Of a stretch of 64,000 nucleotides of DNA, positions 37,641-51,282 are shown one piece after another (the first letter of the stretch is position 1; the number at the start of each line of letters is the position of its first letter). Made by a program: the position numbers and the translations under genes. The stretch is from Pseudoscleropodium purum (taxonomy: Eukaryota; Streptophyta; Bryopsida; Hypnales; Brachytheciaceae), in assembly GCA_963969395.1 (NCBI GenBank), contig OZ017795.1, positions 37,181,063 to 37,245,062 of the forward strand, read 5' to 3'. The notes beneath the pieces were generated by a model. It worked only from the letters and a program-made list of their open reading frames with translations. It was not told the origin of the DNA and did no database searches.

Positions 37641-38568
37641 AAACGAAACATTCAATACCTTCACATTTCAGCTGGGGTTGCTCCCAAATCTCCATTTTTA
37701 CCGTAACTAATGTAGATTATTGAGAAGCTCCACCTCTGAATTTCTTGCTCAATTTCCTACAAAGACTTCACTGGCTTCACTTAAGCGTAGTTAGATTGAG
37801 GGAGCTTCAAGCTGCTTCCTCTGCCTCCTTTCTTAGTCCTAACTTCTGCACCTGTTCCTAGCGTATGGGGTCAAATCAGAAGAAGATTTTGCCACACGCA
37901 GATTGAACTCCCAAGTTAGGAATTTCTAGCTTGTGGGGTCAAGGCCTTGATACTTTCTTAGAGGAACTTGGAGTCCATTTTGACGCGGGGAATAGAAACG
38001 AAAGGCGGAGTTAACGGGACGTTGGATTTGAAGTTGTTGTCTTTGATCGGTGTTTGCAATCTCATCAGGAAGAGGTAAAGTCAATGGCGTTGGTTTCATT
38101 TGGTTCGTGATCGTTCAGCTACGATGTAGATACTTAAAGCTTAAGTTTATCACGATGACATAGTTTGAGTGCGTGAGAAGTGTGCTACAGTTGGGCAAGT
38201 GGAGCCTTTGATGAATTCATTTGTGATCACGGTTTAGTTCCAGCGCTGTTTGTTTAATAAGGTTTCGCTTTGGTGATTTAAGATTTGGAGTTGTAGTACT
38301 GCTTGGTACTGGAAAATTAGGGTACTGGGGAACGGAGGAACACCCATTTGATTCCGTTCTAGTTCAGTGATGATTTGAATGTCTTTCAATCTTTGGTTGT
38401 GTTATTGAAGTTTCAGATCCGAGTCGAAAAAATAATGCTGTCGAAATCGTGATTTTGCGGTACTCCTTCAAATACATTAGAAATTTCATTCTCTCTTCTC
38501 TTCAGTTGCGTTTGTCTCTGACGCGTATCTTCTTGGAAACATTAATAGTTTTCTTTCTGGTTCCATTT

Positions 38569-38787
38569 TCATTTGGAAAACTGGGCAATGCAGTCAAACC
38601 CAGTGAGCTCATTTTGCCTCGGTAGTGAAACTCTTCTCCCAGGATGATTAGCTTCCTGCAAAAGCGTGGCCACAAGATCAAAGTTCACTGTCAAATTATC
38701 TGGACGTGAAACTGGATCAATTACTAAACAACACATCTCTTGCGTTGTAGATCTCAAGCAAACAAGCGTCCTTGCAAGTAGCTGCAA
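38569..38787 (-). pseudogene. Possible protein fragment antisense to the phospholipase D leader
   Basis: A 72-codon frame reads CLRSTTQEMCC, then DPVSRPDNLTVNFDLVATLL. DPxxRP followed by a hydrophobic helix is reminiscent of the C-terminal end of a protein kinase domain, but the match is short and other kinase motifs are absent. It may be chance. Confidence 0.2.
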
Positions 38788-38948
38788 GTCAGCCTCAGGA
38801 CACTAAACCAGAATGAGGGTTTAGTAGTTTAGAAACCTGACTAAATTGTCCACTGAACAATACACGCTGTAAATCTTAACCGAACAAGATTCTTTGCTGC
38901 TTGTTGCACTGTTGCCCAAGGACACTGCACCAGAATTAGGGTTAAGTG
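38760..38948. repeat. Imperfect tandem duplication (about 120-bp period) in the phospholipase D leader
   Basis: AGGACACTAAACCAGAATGAGGGTTTAG (38796 onward) recurs as AGGACACTGCACCAGAATTAGGGTTAAG ending just before the start codon. Both copies follow a CAAGCGTCCTTGCAAG-type segment. The second copy directly abuts the translation start. Confidence 0.55.
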
Positions 38949-38955
38949 CTTGTCC

Positions 38956-41900
38956 ATGGCCGGGGGCGGCAGAAAACCCGAGGGCGGGCGCTGGGGCTTG
39001 GGCCGATTATTTTCGCCATCTCGTACCCCCATGACCATTGACACTCAACCTTCTCCACCGCCAGAAATAGTTTCCAGCCCCTCATACCGTCCCTCCTTCT
39101 CCCGAGAGGATTCTTCGTTCTCCGGAGAGCTTTATCCACCTCCAGCTTATACAACTCCTCCACCCCAACCTCCGCCTGTTTACAACACTGACGGAGCCTT
39201 GTATCCACCACCACCACCGCAGTCGCCTTTCAGCGACGCCTCCCATGGCCTGGGCCAGAGTTTTCATCAGGTTTCGGATCCAGGGGGACCGTATTCGCCT
39301 GTTGGCGAGCAACCCTATGTGCAGTATGGAAATGGACCACATTCAGGTGCGTTCGCTACGTGGACGCGGTTGGAATTATTTTTTGTTGTGGCTTGAGCTT
39401 GCATTAGGTTAGATCATGATACTGTGTTGGTGCTTACATTCGCTTATGTCATGATATTTTGGTGGAGCTTGCATTAGCTAAATATATCATGAGACTGCGT
39501 AGGAATAGAGTATATCAAGGCAAATGTATCGAAATTGAGAATGTATCTCACCACACAGCCGTAAAGAGAGATTCTCCATGATTCAACGTAGTCTCTGTTA
39601 GTTAGCAACTTCTTTGCAACTTCCTTGTGACCGAAGGTACTCCCACTTCGAGTACATTCTTTGTGAACGGGTCTGACACGTTGTAATTGGCGATGGATGA
39701 ACCAGGTCGCATAACCGATGAAAGTCCCTCATTTGGTGGCGCAATTCAGGTCCCCGGCGCCCCAGACTCCGGTTACTTGCTTCACGGCACTCTGGAGGTT
39801 TCCATCCACGAGGCCGTGAGCTTGCCCAACATGGACATGTTTTCTGAGAAGATTCGCTTGTTTGCGCACAAGAACTTGCCTAGTTCTTTAGAGAAGCTCA
39901 GGAGTGCAGCTCGAGTGCACGGTCCTTCTTCAGTCATCACCAGTGACCCTTACACAGTTGTAGTCATTGCCAAAGCCCGAGTTGCTCGCACACGCGTGAT
40001 CAACAATGATGCCAATCCCAAGTGGAAGGAGCATTTCCTCATCCCCGTTGCACACCATTGTTTTGACGTTCGTTGTGTTGTCAAGGACCAGGATGTGATG
40101 GGCTCCCAGTACATTGGCGAAGTCAGCATTGCAGCTAAATTGTTACTCCATGGGGGTGTTGTCGATGGGTGGTTCGATCTGGTGAACAAAGAAGGAAAGC
40201 CTTCAAAAGAAGGTGCTAAGCTACGACTGTCTGCGAGGTATATTCCTGTGGAGCAGAGTGTGATTTATACTCAAGGAGTGGGAAGTGCTCATGGCGTGCC
40301 TAACACTTATTTTCCTTTGAGAAAAGGGTGTCGAGTTACTCTCTATCAAGATGCGCATGTTTACGATCATACTTTGCCGAAGATTGTGCTGGATGGGGGC
40401 TTGCCTTATGTTCATGGGCTTTGTTGGGAAGAAATTTGCACTGCTATCAATGATGCTCAGCACTTGGTGTATATTGCTGGGTGGTCCGTGTGGGATAAAG
40501 TCAAGCTGGTGCGAGATGCTAATCGGCCTGTGGTGGAAGGGGGGAATATGACTTTGGGTGAACTGTTGACGAAAAAAGCCAGTCAGGGTGTGCGCGTCTT
40601 GGTGTTGGCTTGGGATGATAAATCATCTCACGACGTCCTGTTCGTAAAAACGGTACCTTTTTATATTCACTTGTTTTTGTTTTGGGGGCGAACAGTTCAC
40701 TGATTCTGAGCATATGAATTTTGGGTGCATGCGATTTTTATTTTTTGTTATTTGATTTATTACTCGGTTATTTTCAAACCATGAATTCTTGGTTGTTTCT
40801 TATTCCCTGTTGACTGTAAGATCTTGATAACTGTAGAATTGGTTTACTTTTATCTGTTATTTCGAACCTCGAGCCATTATGATGAAATGTATAGTTGCGA
40901 AGAAGCAAGCTCGTGTACTTAGAATTTTTTTTATCATTTTCTTCATTGTTTTCGTTGTGGGTTGCATTGATTTTTAGAGGGTTACGATTCATCCTGTTAG
41001 TAGTAGTGTTGAATGGATTAATCCCTTTGGAAAGTCCACTTTTGGAGGCTTATAGTTTATTGTAGCAACTTCTAAAACATATTCCTATTGCCAAGTATCA
41101 AGGGAATGATATTTCCTTTCTATTTACACTTTTTGCCACCTTTTTGAACGATTTCTTCCAACTCTTAGATATGAGAGTGGCCACTTTTGGCCATCTGATC
41201 AATTTCGGGGTTTAGAGTTTACTGACTTGAGGATTGAGGTACTGAATCTACTGCTTCTGTTCAGGCCGGTGTTATGAACACTCATGACGAAGAGACCAAG
41301 AGGTTTTTCAAAGGTAGTGGAGTCCGGTGTGTTCTAGCTCCACGCTACGGTGCATCGAAGTCGACTTGGTTCAGGCAAAAGGTAGGTTAATTCCACTGGT
41401 TATGAAGGAATTGTGGAGATCGTTTGTTTGATTTTACTTGTTTTGACCAGCATATGCAATGTTCTTCATTTATTCTCGTGATATAAACTTAGACTCGTTT
41501 GCATTATATTTTTCACAATGTAACCACTGAAATTGTTCATTTTAAATCCATTGAGTGTCTATCCTTCAGACTTTTTGTAACCTTTTGAAGGTTGGCAGTC
41601 AGATTTAATTACCAGTGCCTTTCTAACTACTATTAGTCTCATAGCTACTCGTGTTTAAATCAGTGCCTGATTACAGAATTACAAAAATTTGTCACTGAAT
41701 TTCAGGTAGTTGGGTCGCTGTACACGCATCACCAGAAATCCGTCATTGTTGATAGTGGTCCAGTCGGCCAGAGGAGGTTGTCCTCCTTCATTGGCGGCCT
41801 GGACCTCACTGGAGGCCGATGGGACACGCCTTCGCATTATCTTTTTGCATCCTTACAGAACGAGCACAAGGGTGACTTTCGGAACAAGTCTTGGGAGGTC

Positions 41901-44900
41901 AGTGACAATTATCCGTGCAAAATCTGTATTTCGGTCTAGGTAGTAGTTCTACAAGCTTATCAATAGGGTTTTTCTTAGTACTTTTGGAGGCAAAACTTCA
42001 TGTTGGAAAGGGAGGACCAATTGGATGGGGAATAAAATTTGTGTAATTGGAAATTTCATCTTCTTTCAATTTTCTCGATAAGTCTCTGGACACTGTTTGG
42101 AAGCGAGAAGCTGAGTCTCTAATCATGAAATTGAGTTCTCAATATTGGAAACTGTTAGGAGGTGGGTGACTCAACATTGGAAGAGTTGTTGAAGAATGCC
42201 AGTGCTAGTTCTAACTAAGAACCTCAAATAGCTACTCTGAAACCCACAAATGAGGACTTACTTTTGATAGACAAGAACAACAATGTAGGAGGATCCCAAT
42301 GGGTGGATCAGATTCCAATGAAACGTCTAAAACTTTTCAATGAATCGAATTACAGTACGATGATTTATCCTATTATTGCGTGTTAGAATATGATCTTACA
42401 TGCAATTCTAGTTTTTTACAAGGGAAGAAAATTATTTTACCCATTGTATGTGCACTGGTGCTATTCATGTTGAAGAGTCCTCACAAATGGCATTGGAAAT
42501 GACATTAAAACTGTATGTAAGTTTATTTTGCGACACAAACTTGTAGGATAAATTAGTCTAGCGATGGTGGGTAGAAGATTAAGAACGTTTCTTTTATTTC
42601 TTTTCATTCTGATTTCTCTCTTGCAACAGTTCGCACCAGAGAGTGGAGGACCCAGGGAGCCTTGGCACGACATGCACTGCAAGATTGAAGGTCCTGCTGC
42701 CTACGACGTGCTCACGAATTTTGAGCAGCGATGGAGAAAAGCCACTTCCAGGCATGACGACGAGCTGCTTGACATCGACCGACACGAGGGACTTTGGAGT
42801 CCATCGAACCGAGCCCCGGATGCCGGAGACCCTGCTCTGTTTGTGAGCACTGATGAAAATCCGGAAACCTGGAATGTCCAGGTAGGGCTTTTCCTGCTTG
42901 CTTTGGATATGTCAACCCTAAACCCTAAAACCCTGTAGATGACTTTGGATTTATGGACTACTTGAGTCTTTGATAGCTAATCTAATCCTTCACATACAGA
43001 CTGAGTTATTATTTTCTACACACACTTCGTTTTGCTGTGAATGTTAATCCCTAAAGGACAAAGGATTTGTAGGTTTGAAATGGGCCAATTCAATTGACCT
43101 TACTACGAATGATTTAATTCAGATAAAGCCATATTTTATGTCATCAAAATCAGTGAAGAGCACTACACTTTTGGGTCCAAAAAGAAACAAAATTGAACAA
43201 AAAGAAGTCCACAAATGACCTACTCAAATTGTCTCAAAAAACATGAGGCCAAAAGTGAGCATCTTGGTCTTAAGGGTTAACTAAAAATATTCCAAAAATA
43301 TAAGGGGATTCACCTATGGTTCCTTTGTGAATGGAAATGTGTATGTGGAGTAGTTTCATTTTAGGGAAAGAAAGACAATTGTTGACTTGATCCTCTTACC
43401 AATTTTGAAGAGAAAATTATAAAAGAACCTCTTTAATTTCCAATCCTTTCCTATTCTATACTATGTCAAAGCACTTCTTGGTCATTGTAATGTTTTGATT
43501 GGTTGCTTTGTTTGAATGAAAACATCATTCATTTAGAATGAGGGGAGGTCTAACATGCACTAGTGGGAATCTTCGTCTACGTGATCAAGTGGTTTTTTGT
43601 GAATAGTAGCTCTTTGGTTTGATGCAAGTGAATGAGTGGATGATGTTGTGGAGAATGGATGCAGGTATTTAGGTCTATTGATTCTGGATCTGTAAAGGGA
43701 TTTCCAACTACTATTGATGAGGTTCAAAAAGAGGTTAGAAATCCATTTCCAAAACCTCTTCTATCCATTTCTTAATAGGCCTTATAGCTATACATTGTTC
43801 ATATGGTAAGTGTAAACATTAGTCAATGAATTAATGATTTCTTTGTCTTGAATGATATGCAATAGACTGAAACTTTTGATAAAATTTGTTTGAATATTTT
43901 TTAGAAAGCATTTTGCTTTTGTTTGAAGAAATGAATTTTTTTGTCTTGAATGATATGCAATAGACTAGAGCTTTTGGCAAAATTCTTTTGAATATTTCTT
44001 AGAAAGCATTTTGCTTTTGATTGAAGACCTTTCAAGGCATCATGCCATTCTTCACCTCTATGTATAACATCAACAATTGATATTGAGAAATTCTTTTCAT
44101 CTAATGTCTTTTTCTATAATGCAGAAACTTGTGTGGGGTAAAAGTGTAGCCATAGATGTCAGCATTCAAATGGCGTACATCAATGCAATAAGATCTGCTC
44201 AACATTTCATATACATTGAGAATCAATATTTTTTGGGATCTTCATACAATTGGCCAGACTACAAGACTGCTGGTACTCTTCATTCTTATATTATAAAATT
44301 TTTGAATTTGATAAGTGGCACTCATTTGATCAATAACATCATTCATTTTTCAATTTCTTTTAATTTTTTCAAGTACTTAGGTTGTATGATATGAACCTAG
44401 TGTGAATCCTTATCAAATTGGCTAATTTTCAACAGGTGCCAATCATCTCATTCCAATGGAACTATCATTAAGGATTTGTAGTAAGATCAAAGAGGGCAAG
44501 AGGTTTGCAGTGTATGTGATAGTGCCTATGTGGCCTGAGGGTGTACCCAACAGTGGTGCCGTTCAAGAAATTTTGTACTTTCAGGTAACTTACAAATCTT
44601 TACCATCACATCTATGGTGCCATGTTCTTTTCTTTGCTCCTACACAAAAATGAGTGTGAAATTAGACTTCATAAGAACCTTTTGACAACCCATATTGAGA
44701 ATCTTTTCCATATATTATTCCCAATTTAATTGATAGGAAATTTTCTCAATGATTATAGTGATCATATGGAAGTTTCTCCATGAGACGTGAGTGAGCCTCC
44801 TATGATGATGTGACTATGTGATCAAACAAACTTCTAAAATACTCTAACTAATGTAATAGTATTTGATGATGTCGTGGTTTTTCATGAATTTTTGGAGTAT

Positions 44901-46622
44901 CATTGTAGTACAATTGCTGTACTGATTGTCATTTGATGTGTTGGGGGTTCCTAATTCCTTAGTGTTGAGATTTTGACTTTTCTTGTGGCTTGTGTACATG
45001 CTTGGAATTGCAGTCACAGACCATGAAGATGATGTATGCCAAAATAGCAGAGACTTTAAAAGAGGTCGGTTTGTTGCATGCGAAGCCAACTGATTATTTG
45101 AATTTCTACTGTCTTGGGACCAAAGAAACTCACAAACCTGGGGAATTTGTACCTACAAACCCACCGGATAGTAACTCCCACCATGTAAGTGAACTCATTT
45201 CAGAAATTTGATTCAAATTCTAAATGTGTTCAATATTCTTGAATATCGCATCATGCTTCTCTTTTAGAGGGTGTCAACTAAAAGTCATTTAGAGCAAAAT
45301 CAAGTCAAATTAGAGCAAAGCAAATGAGATTAAAAGTGTGGCATACTCTCTTAGAGTGTTGAAAAGTGTTTCATTGACAAAACTCAAGAATGCTATGAGG
45401 ATATGAATAGCCATGCATCATCTAATGGTAATCAATAGTAGAAGATTAGAGGGAGTTCTAAAAGGTTTGGAATGACAAATGCAGGGGCTTTCCCAAAGCA
45501 ATAGACGAATGATGGTATATGTGCATTCCAAAGGGATGATTGTGGATGATGAGTTAGTGATAGTGGGCTCTGCCAACATAAATCAAAGGTCTCTAGATGG
45601 ATCTAGAGACACTGAGATTGCCATGGGCGGGTATCAAACACGACACACATGGTTTCAAAAACAAGGCCATCCTCGGGGACAGGTATGGCATCTAGTTAAT
45701 TCTTTCCCCATGAATCATGTACTCTACTTTTGCAAAATTTTATTTGTTCTAAATTTTAGTAGAACATGTCTTTTCTTCTTGGAATCTAATCATTGAGAAA
45801 TCTTCTTTGGCAATATAAACTACACACAAAACTCTCAATTGTGTCATGCTTTAATGGTTCTTAGAAACCACCCTTCTCCGCTAAAAAAGACAACTAGAGA
45901 AAGACTCAAAATTTTGAGTTTTTTTAACTTTTGACATTGAAGAGAGCATGCATGGTGCTCCATGAGTAACTAGCATGTCCCTTCTTGTAATTTTAGTGCC
46001 TTTCACCCAAGTTCAACGCAAAGTCGTGCATAAAAAGAATATGGATTTCTTTTTCAAGGATGATGAGCAACATAAGATTCTTGAGCAATTGAGAGCTCAT
46101 CTTTTTGCATTGTAGATGGAAACCAAAAAGAAAATATTCAAAAAAATTGTCATTAACTCTAGAAGGCATGCTTAGTGCTTAGTGAGTGTCAAGGCTTTTC
46201 TTTTGTCAAAGGTGTTGATGTTGCTTGAAAATAATCTTGATGCTATTGGAAAGTTGTTGCTCAAGAATGTTTGATTCTTAAGCATTTGAGGATTCTAAAT
46301 CACTTTGGCTGAATTATTCATGTAGGTGTATGGCTACCGGATGGCATTGTGGGCAGAGCACTTGGGATGGTTGGAGCCTGTATTTGAGGAACCGGAGGAC
46401 TTGGAGTGCGTGCAAAGGGTGAATTACATTGCAGACAAGAACTGGGAGGAATACACATCTCCAAATGTAACCGACATGAGGAGTCATCTAATTCACTTCC
46501 CTCTCAAAGTAGAAGATGATGGCACTGTGACAAATTTGCCAGGCTTCGTCACCTTTCCTGATGTGGGTGGAAAGATTATGGGCTCTAATCAACCCAATAT
46601 TCCAGATGACTTAACAACTTGA
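38956..46622 (+). CDS. Phospholipase D, C2 type with proline-rich N-terminus (11 exons, 976 aa)
   Basis: Exons are 38956-39346, 39706-40652, 41265-41381, 41706-41897, 42630-42881, 43665-43733, 44125-44272, 44436-44584, 45014-45184, 45485-45682 and 46326-46622 (2931 nt, all phases agree). The enzyme hydrolyses phospholipids such as phosphatidylcholine to phosphatidic acid, a plant signalling lipid. Residues 1-140 are Pro/Tyr-rich (for example [11 protein letters not shown]), as in beta-type plant PLDs. A C2 domain follows at about 150-300, with SDPY, DANPKW and KDQDVMG segments that fit calcium-binding loops. HKD motif 1 is H494-Q-K496-SVIV-D501. HKD motif 2 is H826-S-K828-GMIV-D833. The conserved [13 protein letters not shown] and C-terminal [13 protein letters not shown] are present. 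Length matches PLD-beta. Intron 1 resolves an apparent second start at 39693: its acceptor at 39705 restores a shared Gly codon. Intron 5 carries a MITE and intron 6 a tandem duplication. Confidence 0.95.
42915..42936. repeat. Telomere-like AAACCCTA units at the start of PLD intron 5
   Basis: Two adjacent CCCTAAA-type units (plant telomere repeat, reverse strand TTTAGGG), plus a third degenerate unit, lie 34 bp inside the intron. Confidence 0.7.
43044..43280. mobile_element. TTAA-bounded MITE in PLD intron 5 (237 bp)
   Basis: The left end is TTAATCCCTAAAGGACAAAG. The right end, reverse-complemented, is TTAACCCTTAAGACCAAGA. The flanks (AATG on the left, CTAA on the right) show no duplication beyond TTAA. 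Size and ends place it with the 13657 and 46963 copies, though its interior differs. Confidence 0.75.
43832..44027. repeat. 98-bp tandem duplication in PLD intron 6
   Basis: Two adjacent copies share TTGTCTTGAATGATATGCAA, TTGAATATTT and TTAGAAAGCATTTTGCTTTT, starting at 43843 and 43941. The second copy ends about 100 bp before the exon 7 acceptor. Confidence 0.85.
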
Positions 46623-46962
46623 TGAAAATTGTAACCATAGAATGAGTAATTTACCTATAACTTTGATTTATGTTGTCCAAGTGTGTAGAAGTTGTCCTCG
46701 AAGTAACAAATGGGGAGTGACGGTTTACAGGTTCATTGTAGAGCAATGATGGAGAAAAGTTTTAAGTGCTTGGACCTTTTAGGATTAGAGGTACATCAAG
46801 TCAACATGAAGAAGTGTACACTAGGGGTTGACATTAGTCCATTATTGCTACATTTGTGTACATAGGAAGTTTGATACTTCCATTGAGGTATTGTTTATAA
46901 ATCAACCTACAACAAGGACTTTTTCTCATCTACATTTGTATTTTTCCAAAGAATCCTATTCA

Positions 46963-47192
46963 TTAATCCTTGAATGTTGAGGCAAACATTTTGTATTCCA
47001 AAGACGACAAGGAATTAAATTGTATAGGACAAAAGTGCAACTATTCATCCTCTAAATTTGTTTTAGAAAGGAAAGATCTTCTACAATAGTTTGACTTGCA
47101 ATGACTACTTTGGCAATCTTAGAGGTTAGTAATTCACACAGTAATAGAAAAGGATGATTTCGAGGGTCATCCCTTTGGTATTTAAGGATTAA
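46963..47192. mobile_element. TTAA-bounded MITE, about 230 bp (copy ii), downstream of PLD
   Basis: The left end is TTAATCCTTGAATGTTGAGG and the right end reads GGTATTTAAGGATTAA. It is collinear with 13657-13885 over its full length, with high identity. The flanks TTCA and AGGT show no longer duplication. It lies about 340 bp past the PLD stop codon. Confidence 0.85.
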
Positions 47193-47199
47193 AGGTTTA

Positions 47200-50100
47200 T
47201 ATTTGATTCGAGCTCTTAAAAACAAGAAAAAAATTCTATCAAATTGAAATTGGAATTCACCTATTTTAGTTGAACAATTGAGTATCAACTATTGAACTTG
47301 GAGTAAGACATTTGTAAGATAGCTTTTTTTTAAATATGCTAAATCAATGGTATAGTCAAGAGCCACTCTTGCATAATGTAGTTTTGTAATTTCATTTATT
47401 TGAGCAAGAGCAACATGCACATAGTCATTTCTATTAGGTGGAATTTAAAATTGGACAACTAATAACAATAGGATTAACAAGAAGAAGAGTAGATTTTGAT
47501 ATTGTACGACATTAATTGCATGGCACTAGGCATTCAAGGATTTTAGGATATGGATTTGACTAGATAGTTAGAACTTTGGTTTCCTAAGACCAACTTAGGT
47601 TTATTTGGAACAATAATTCACTCAAAATTGATACAAGATAAATTTGATGAAATATTTGGGGAGAGATTTTTTATTTCTTAGTCTATGAATTTGTTGTATT
47701 GCTTCACAATCTTGGAATGGTATCCTTCTTTTTTAATGAATATGTATACTTCTAGATAAATAATTGATTTTTGTCCATCTTTTTTATATTTCGTCAATGG
47801 ACAAGAATAAAAATTTTAATTGCATCATCAATCTAGAACAAATGAATTTTAAAATCCTAGTTAGGATAGTTCAAAGATAATTGCACTTAACTACAACTTA
47901 TTTCTAAATCCCCAATCCTTCACATTATTATATGAAAAAGATACTTTACAATAACAATAAAACAAATATGCATTACCAAACAAAATACACAAATAAAATT
48001 GAAGAATAACAAAGTTTGAAAATAAGATCTAAATGCATGTAGGTACTCAATGCTCAAATTTGACATCAAATGCACATAGATAGTAAGAAGAGGTGGGGGG
48101 AGAAGTAGAAGAGACATTAATTACAAGTGGTTTTAGCATTGAGTATTGATTCAATTGCTAAAATCAAATAGGTACAAGAACGATTCCATAAGAAATTCAC
48201 CTCATGCATTGTAGGCAATAAATAATCAAATTTGGAACTTGATGTCAAGCAAGGACACCCTTTAATAATGTCATAGTGCCTCTGTTTTTAGAGGAATGGT
48301 GTCCAAAGTATAAAGGCCTATAGTGTCTAAATCTTTTTATCTTGGATTTGTATTTTTGCTTTGCATGCTGAGATTAGGATTGTTAAGAAAATTTTGTCCC
48401 TTCACTTTTAACTTATATAGAAGATGTGAGATAGAGCCATACAAAGGATTGCAATAACTTATAATAACATTGATGTCCAAAAAAATGTGACATAATTTGG
48501 AAAGTCATAAAAAAACATGGACTAATTTCAAAGAAATTTTGGAGGACTTTACAAAAAACATAGTCTTTAAAGGCCATGAAAAGTTTCCATGTGGTTACCA
48601 CCAAGCTTTTATGTTCGTGCCAATGAGGCAGGCAATACCACATCAACAACTTTTCATTTGAGCCCTTATTGATGTCATCAATGCACTAGGTCCTAGGTCC
48701 TATCAATTTGGACATTTGATATTATGCACGCATATTTTTTTGGATATCAATGCTGATATGAGGTTAATTTTTTAAGCATCATGTAACATCCTCCATGTGT
48801 TATAGCGTTTTGTAGGGACATGTGAATGACATCTTCTTGGACATGGTTGATAAGCATGTCTCAATTTTGTGAGATGTCAACTTAGACATCTATATATCTT
48901 TTAAGACTTCAACTTAAATGTTCAAACATTTTGGGACATCAAATTAGACATATACCTTATATAATAGGCCATATACAATATATTGTATTCAATAAGCTAC
49001 ACATTGTACTGCACATGGATAGGGTACAAGGTCATCTAGAGTATTTGTGCATGACTAGTTGTGAAGAAATGGTATCCACAAATGGTAGATGAGGTGGTAG
49101 ACTATAGCAAAAAGACCATTATAATTCACACATCACTTTTATTCCAAAATTCCTGAAATAAATTCCAATCCCCCTACTATAACTTGCATATATAGTTGAA
49201 TGGCTAGTATAAATATTAAAAATTCATATGTTAAATTGTAGAAATTATAGCCCTTCAAATTTTAAGTATTGAACATAGGGATTTTGAAATTGTAATGCAA
49301 AAGAATCTAGATGCTTTGAAAACTTTGTAGTACTTTCAAAAGTATCATAGACAATGCTGTGAAGTGACCACTCCACGAGTGTTTGAAGAATTATATCAAT
49401 TAGAATAAGAATTTGAAAATTTCAGTAGCTTCACACACTAGTAGAGGCAAGGGGTGACTTTGAAATTTAGTGTATCTAATGGCATAAGATCTCTTCTATT
49501 GAATGCAACCATATACTTTACAAATTTTTTAAATGTTTTCAATGTTATAAACGAGAAGACTTAGAGGATTCATTAATAGCACCAAGGGAAAGGAGATCTT
49601 GTATATTTCTAGGCTTTAGCATGTACAAATCCAATAGAACTCCTCAATGGAAGTGAACAATACTTGATTACTAGCAAATCTAGTGCCAAAGAATGAGGAG
49701 TGCTAGATATGACAAAATAGAACCATTAGTTTCTAGCTATAATTAGAAGGCATGTCTTCTTTATTGGATCCTTCATTTTGTATTTGTTGGTGCTCGAGTG
49801 CCGTGACTTTTTCTACCTTTGATTTTGGCTAAGAGTCTCAATCTTTGAAGTGGAAGTCAAAGTATTAGATGAATTCAAAGTCTTTACACCTTCTAAGTAT
49901 TGTAGCTTCAAGTTTCCCTCTCAGCTATTTGAATTATCTTCCTTTGTTGTAGCTCATTGTTTTAGTTGGGATTAGTGACATTTTCAAGTGACAATTTTCA
50001 AACTTCACATACTCGATGGAATATCCATGAGCAATTAGATTTCTAAAGATTAATTTATATTATCCATGAATATGCACTTCTCGCTTATGGTGTTCTACTT

Positions 50101-51260
50101 GGTATTAAATTGGAAAATATAAGATGCCCTCTTATCCATTGAAAATTTCAAATCTAAACCTGACAATAGTTGTTGTAGGAACTCTAATATGACAATTGTA
50201 TGAGCATTTACAAATTCCACTTAATAATAATTAACCCTTAAATGCCACATATATTGTATTGTACTAGCTTTTTAGTATTTAAAAAGAAAATGTGATGTTT
50301 AACAATAATTCCTTAAAGGATTGGTTTCATTGCCATTTAATTAAACAAATTTTCAAAACTTAATCAAGCCTTGTAGGTTATATTTGTATTTAATCTTATA
50401 TTTTTCTTATACAAGAGTATAAGAAAAAATAAACATTGATTTATAATAAATTATAATAATTCCTATAATTTTTAGAATATAAATTAAAAAAACATTGGTT
50501 GTTGTAGTAAAAACAATCTATTTTACTTTTGCCACCCTAGATCAAATTCCTTCAAAAGATAAAACACTTGGTGTCAAATATGGCCTTCAACTCCATGTAC
50601 CAATTCTTTGAGCACCAAAATTCTCTCAAGCAATTTTGGAGCTCTTATCAATTCTTTAGCCAATGCAACTTTCTTCTATTTAATGGTACATAACAATCTA
50701 TAACAAAATATTATTCATTTGTCAAAATAATCATTTTTGTATAAACATACCTTACTTTGTCAATAGAAATATCTTTTGATTTTCTAAAAATTCTCTAATG
50801 TTTTCTTTGCTATTTCTATTCTATATCATGTGCATTATCTTCTCCATCCTTATAATGCAAACCCCCTTTTAGCAACCTGTTTCTTTTTTGAAAATCTAAA
50901 AGACCCAATTCAATGATCCAATTTGAACAAGAGGATTGCTAACATGTGAGTCTAGAAGCTCAAGCACCTATATTATAAGCACCTTCCATGATTATAAGAT
51001 ATCTATATTATAGATACTTATGTTATAAGCACCTTCAATGGTTGAAGAGTTCCTACTTATACCTAAGCTCAAGGCTCCTCGGCTTGCATTTTTAGGCTCA
51101 CATGCTAATGTTATTGAGTGTTCTACAATCTCAACTTTGAAAACTCATAGTTTATTCATTCAGTCATGAAAAACTTTTAAACCAATTGCATTCACTTCTG
51201 CTCCCACTTGCAGACATCAAATGTAATCTCCCCCCCACATTGTCTCAAACAATTGTCTCA
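47200..51260. other. AT-rich intergenic DNA between PLD and the DUF455 gene
   Basis: No supported gene. At 50231 a TTAACCCTTAAATGCC end matches the short TTAA MITEs, but no matching right end was found. The rest is AT-rich and without clear repeats. Confidence 0.5.
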
Positions 51261-51282
51261 TTTCGGTGAAATACCTTAAGTG

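Noticed and set aside
39687..39705. Apparent independent PLD start at ATG 39693
   Set aside because: The acceptor at 39705 joins exon 1 (38956-39346) in phase and adds the proline-rich N-terminus typical of the family.
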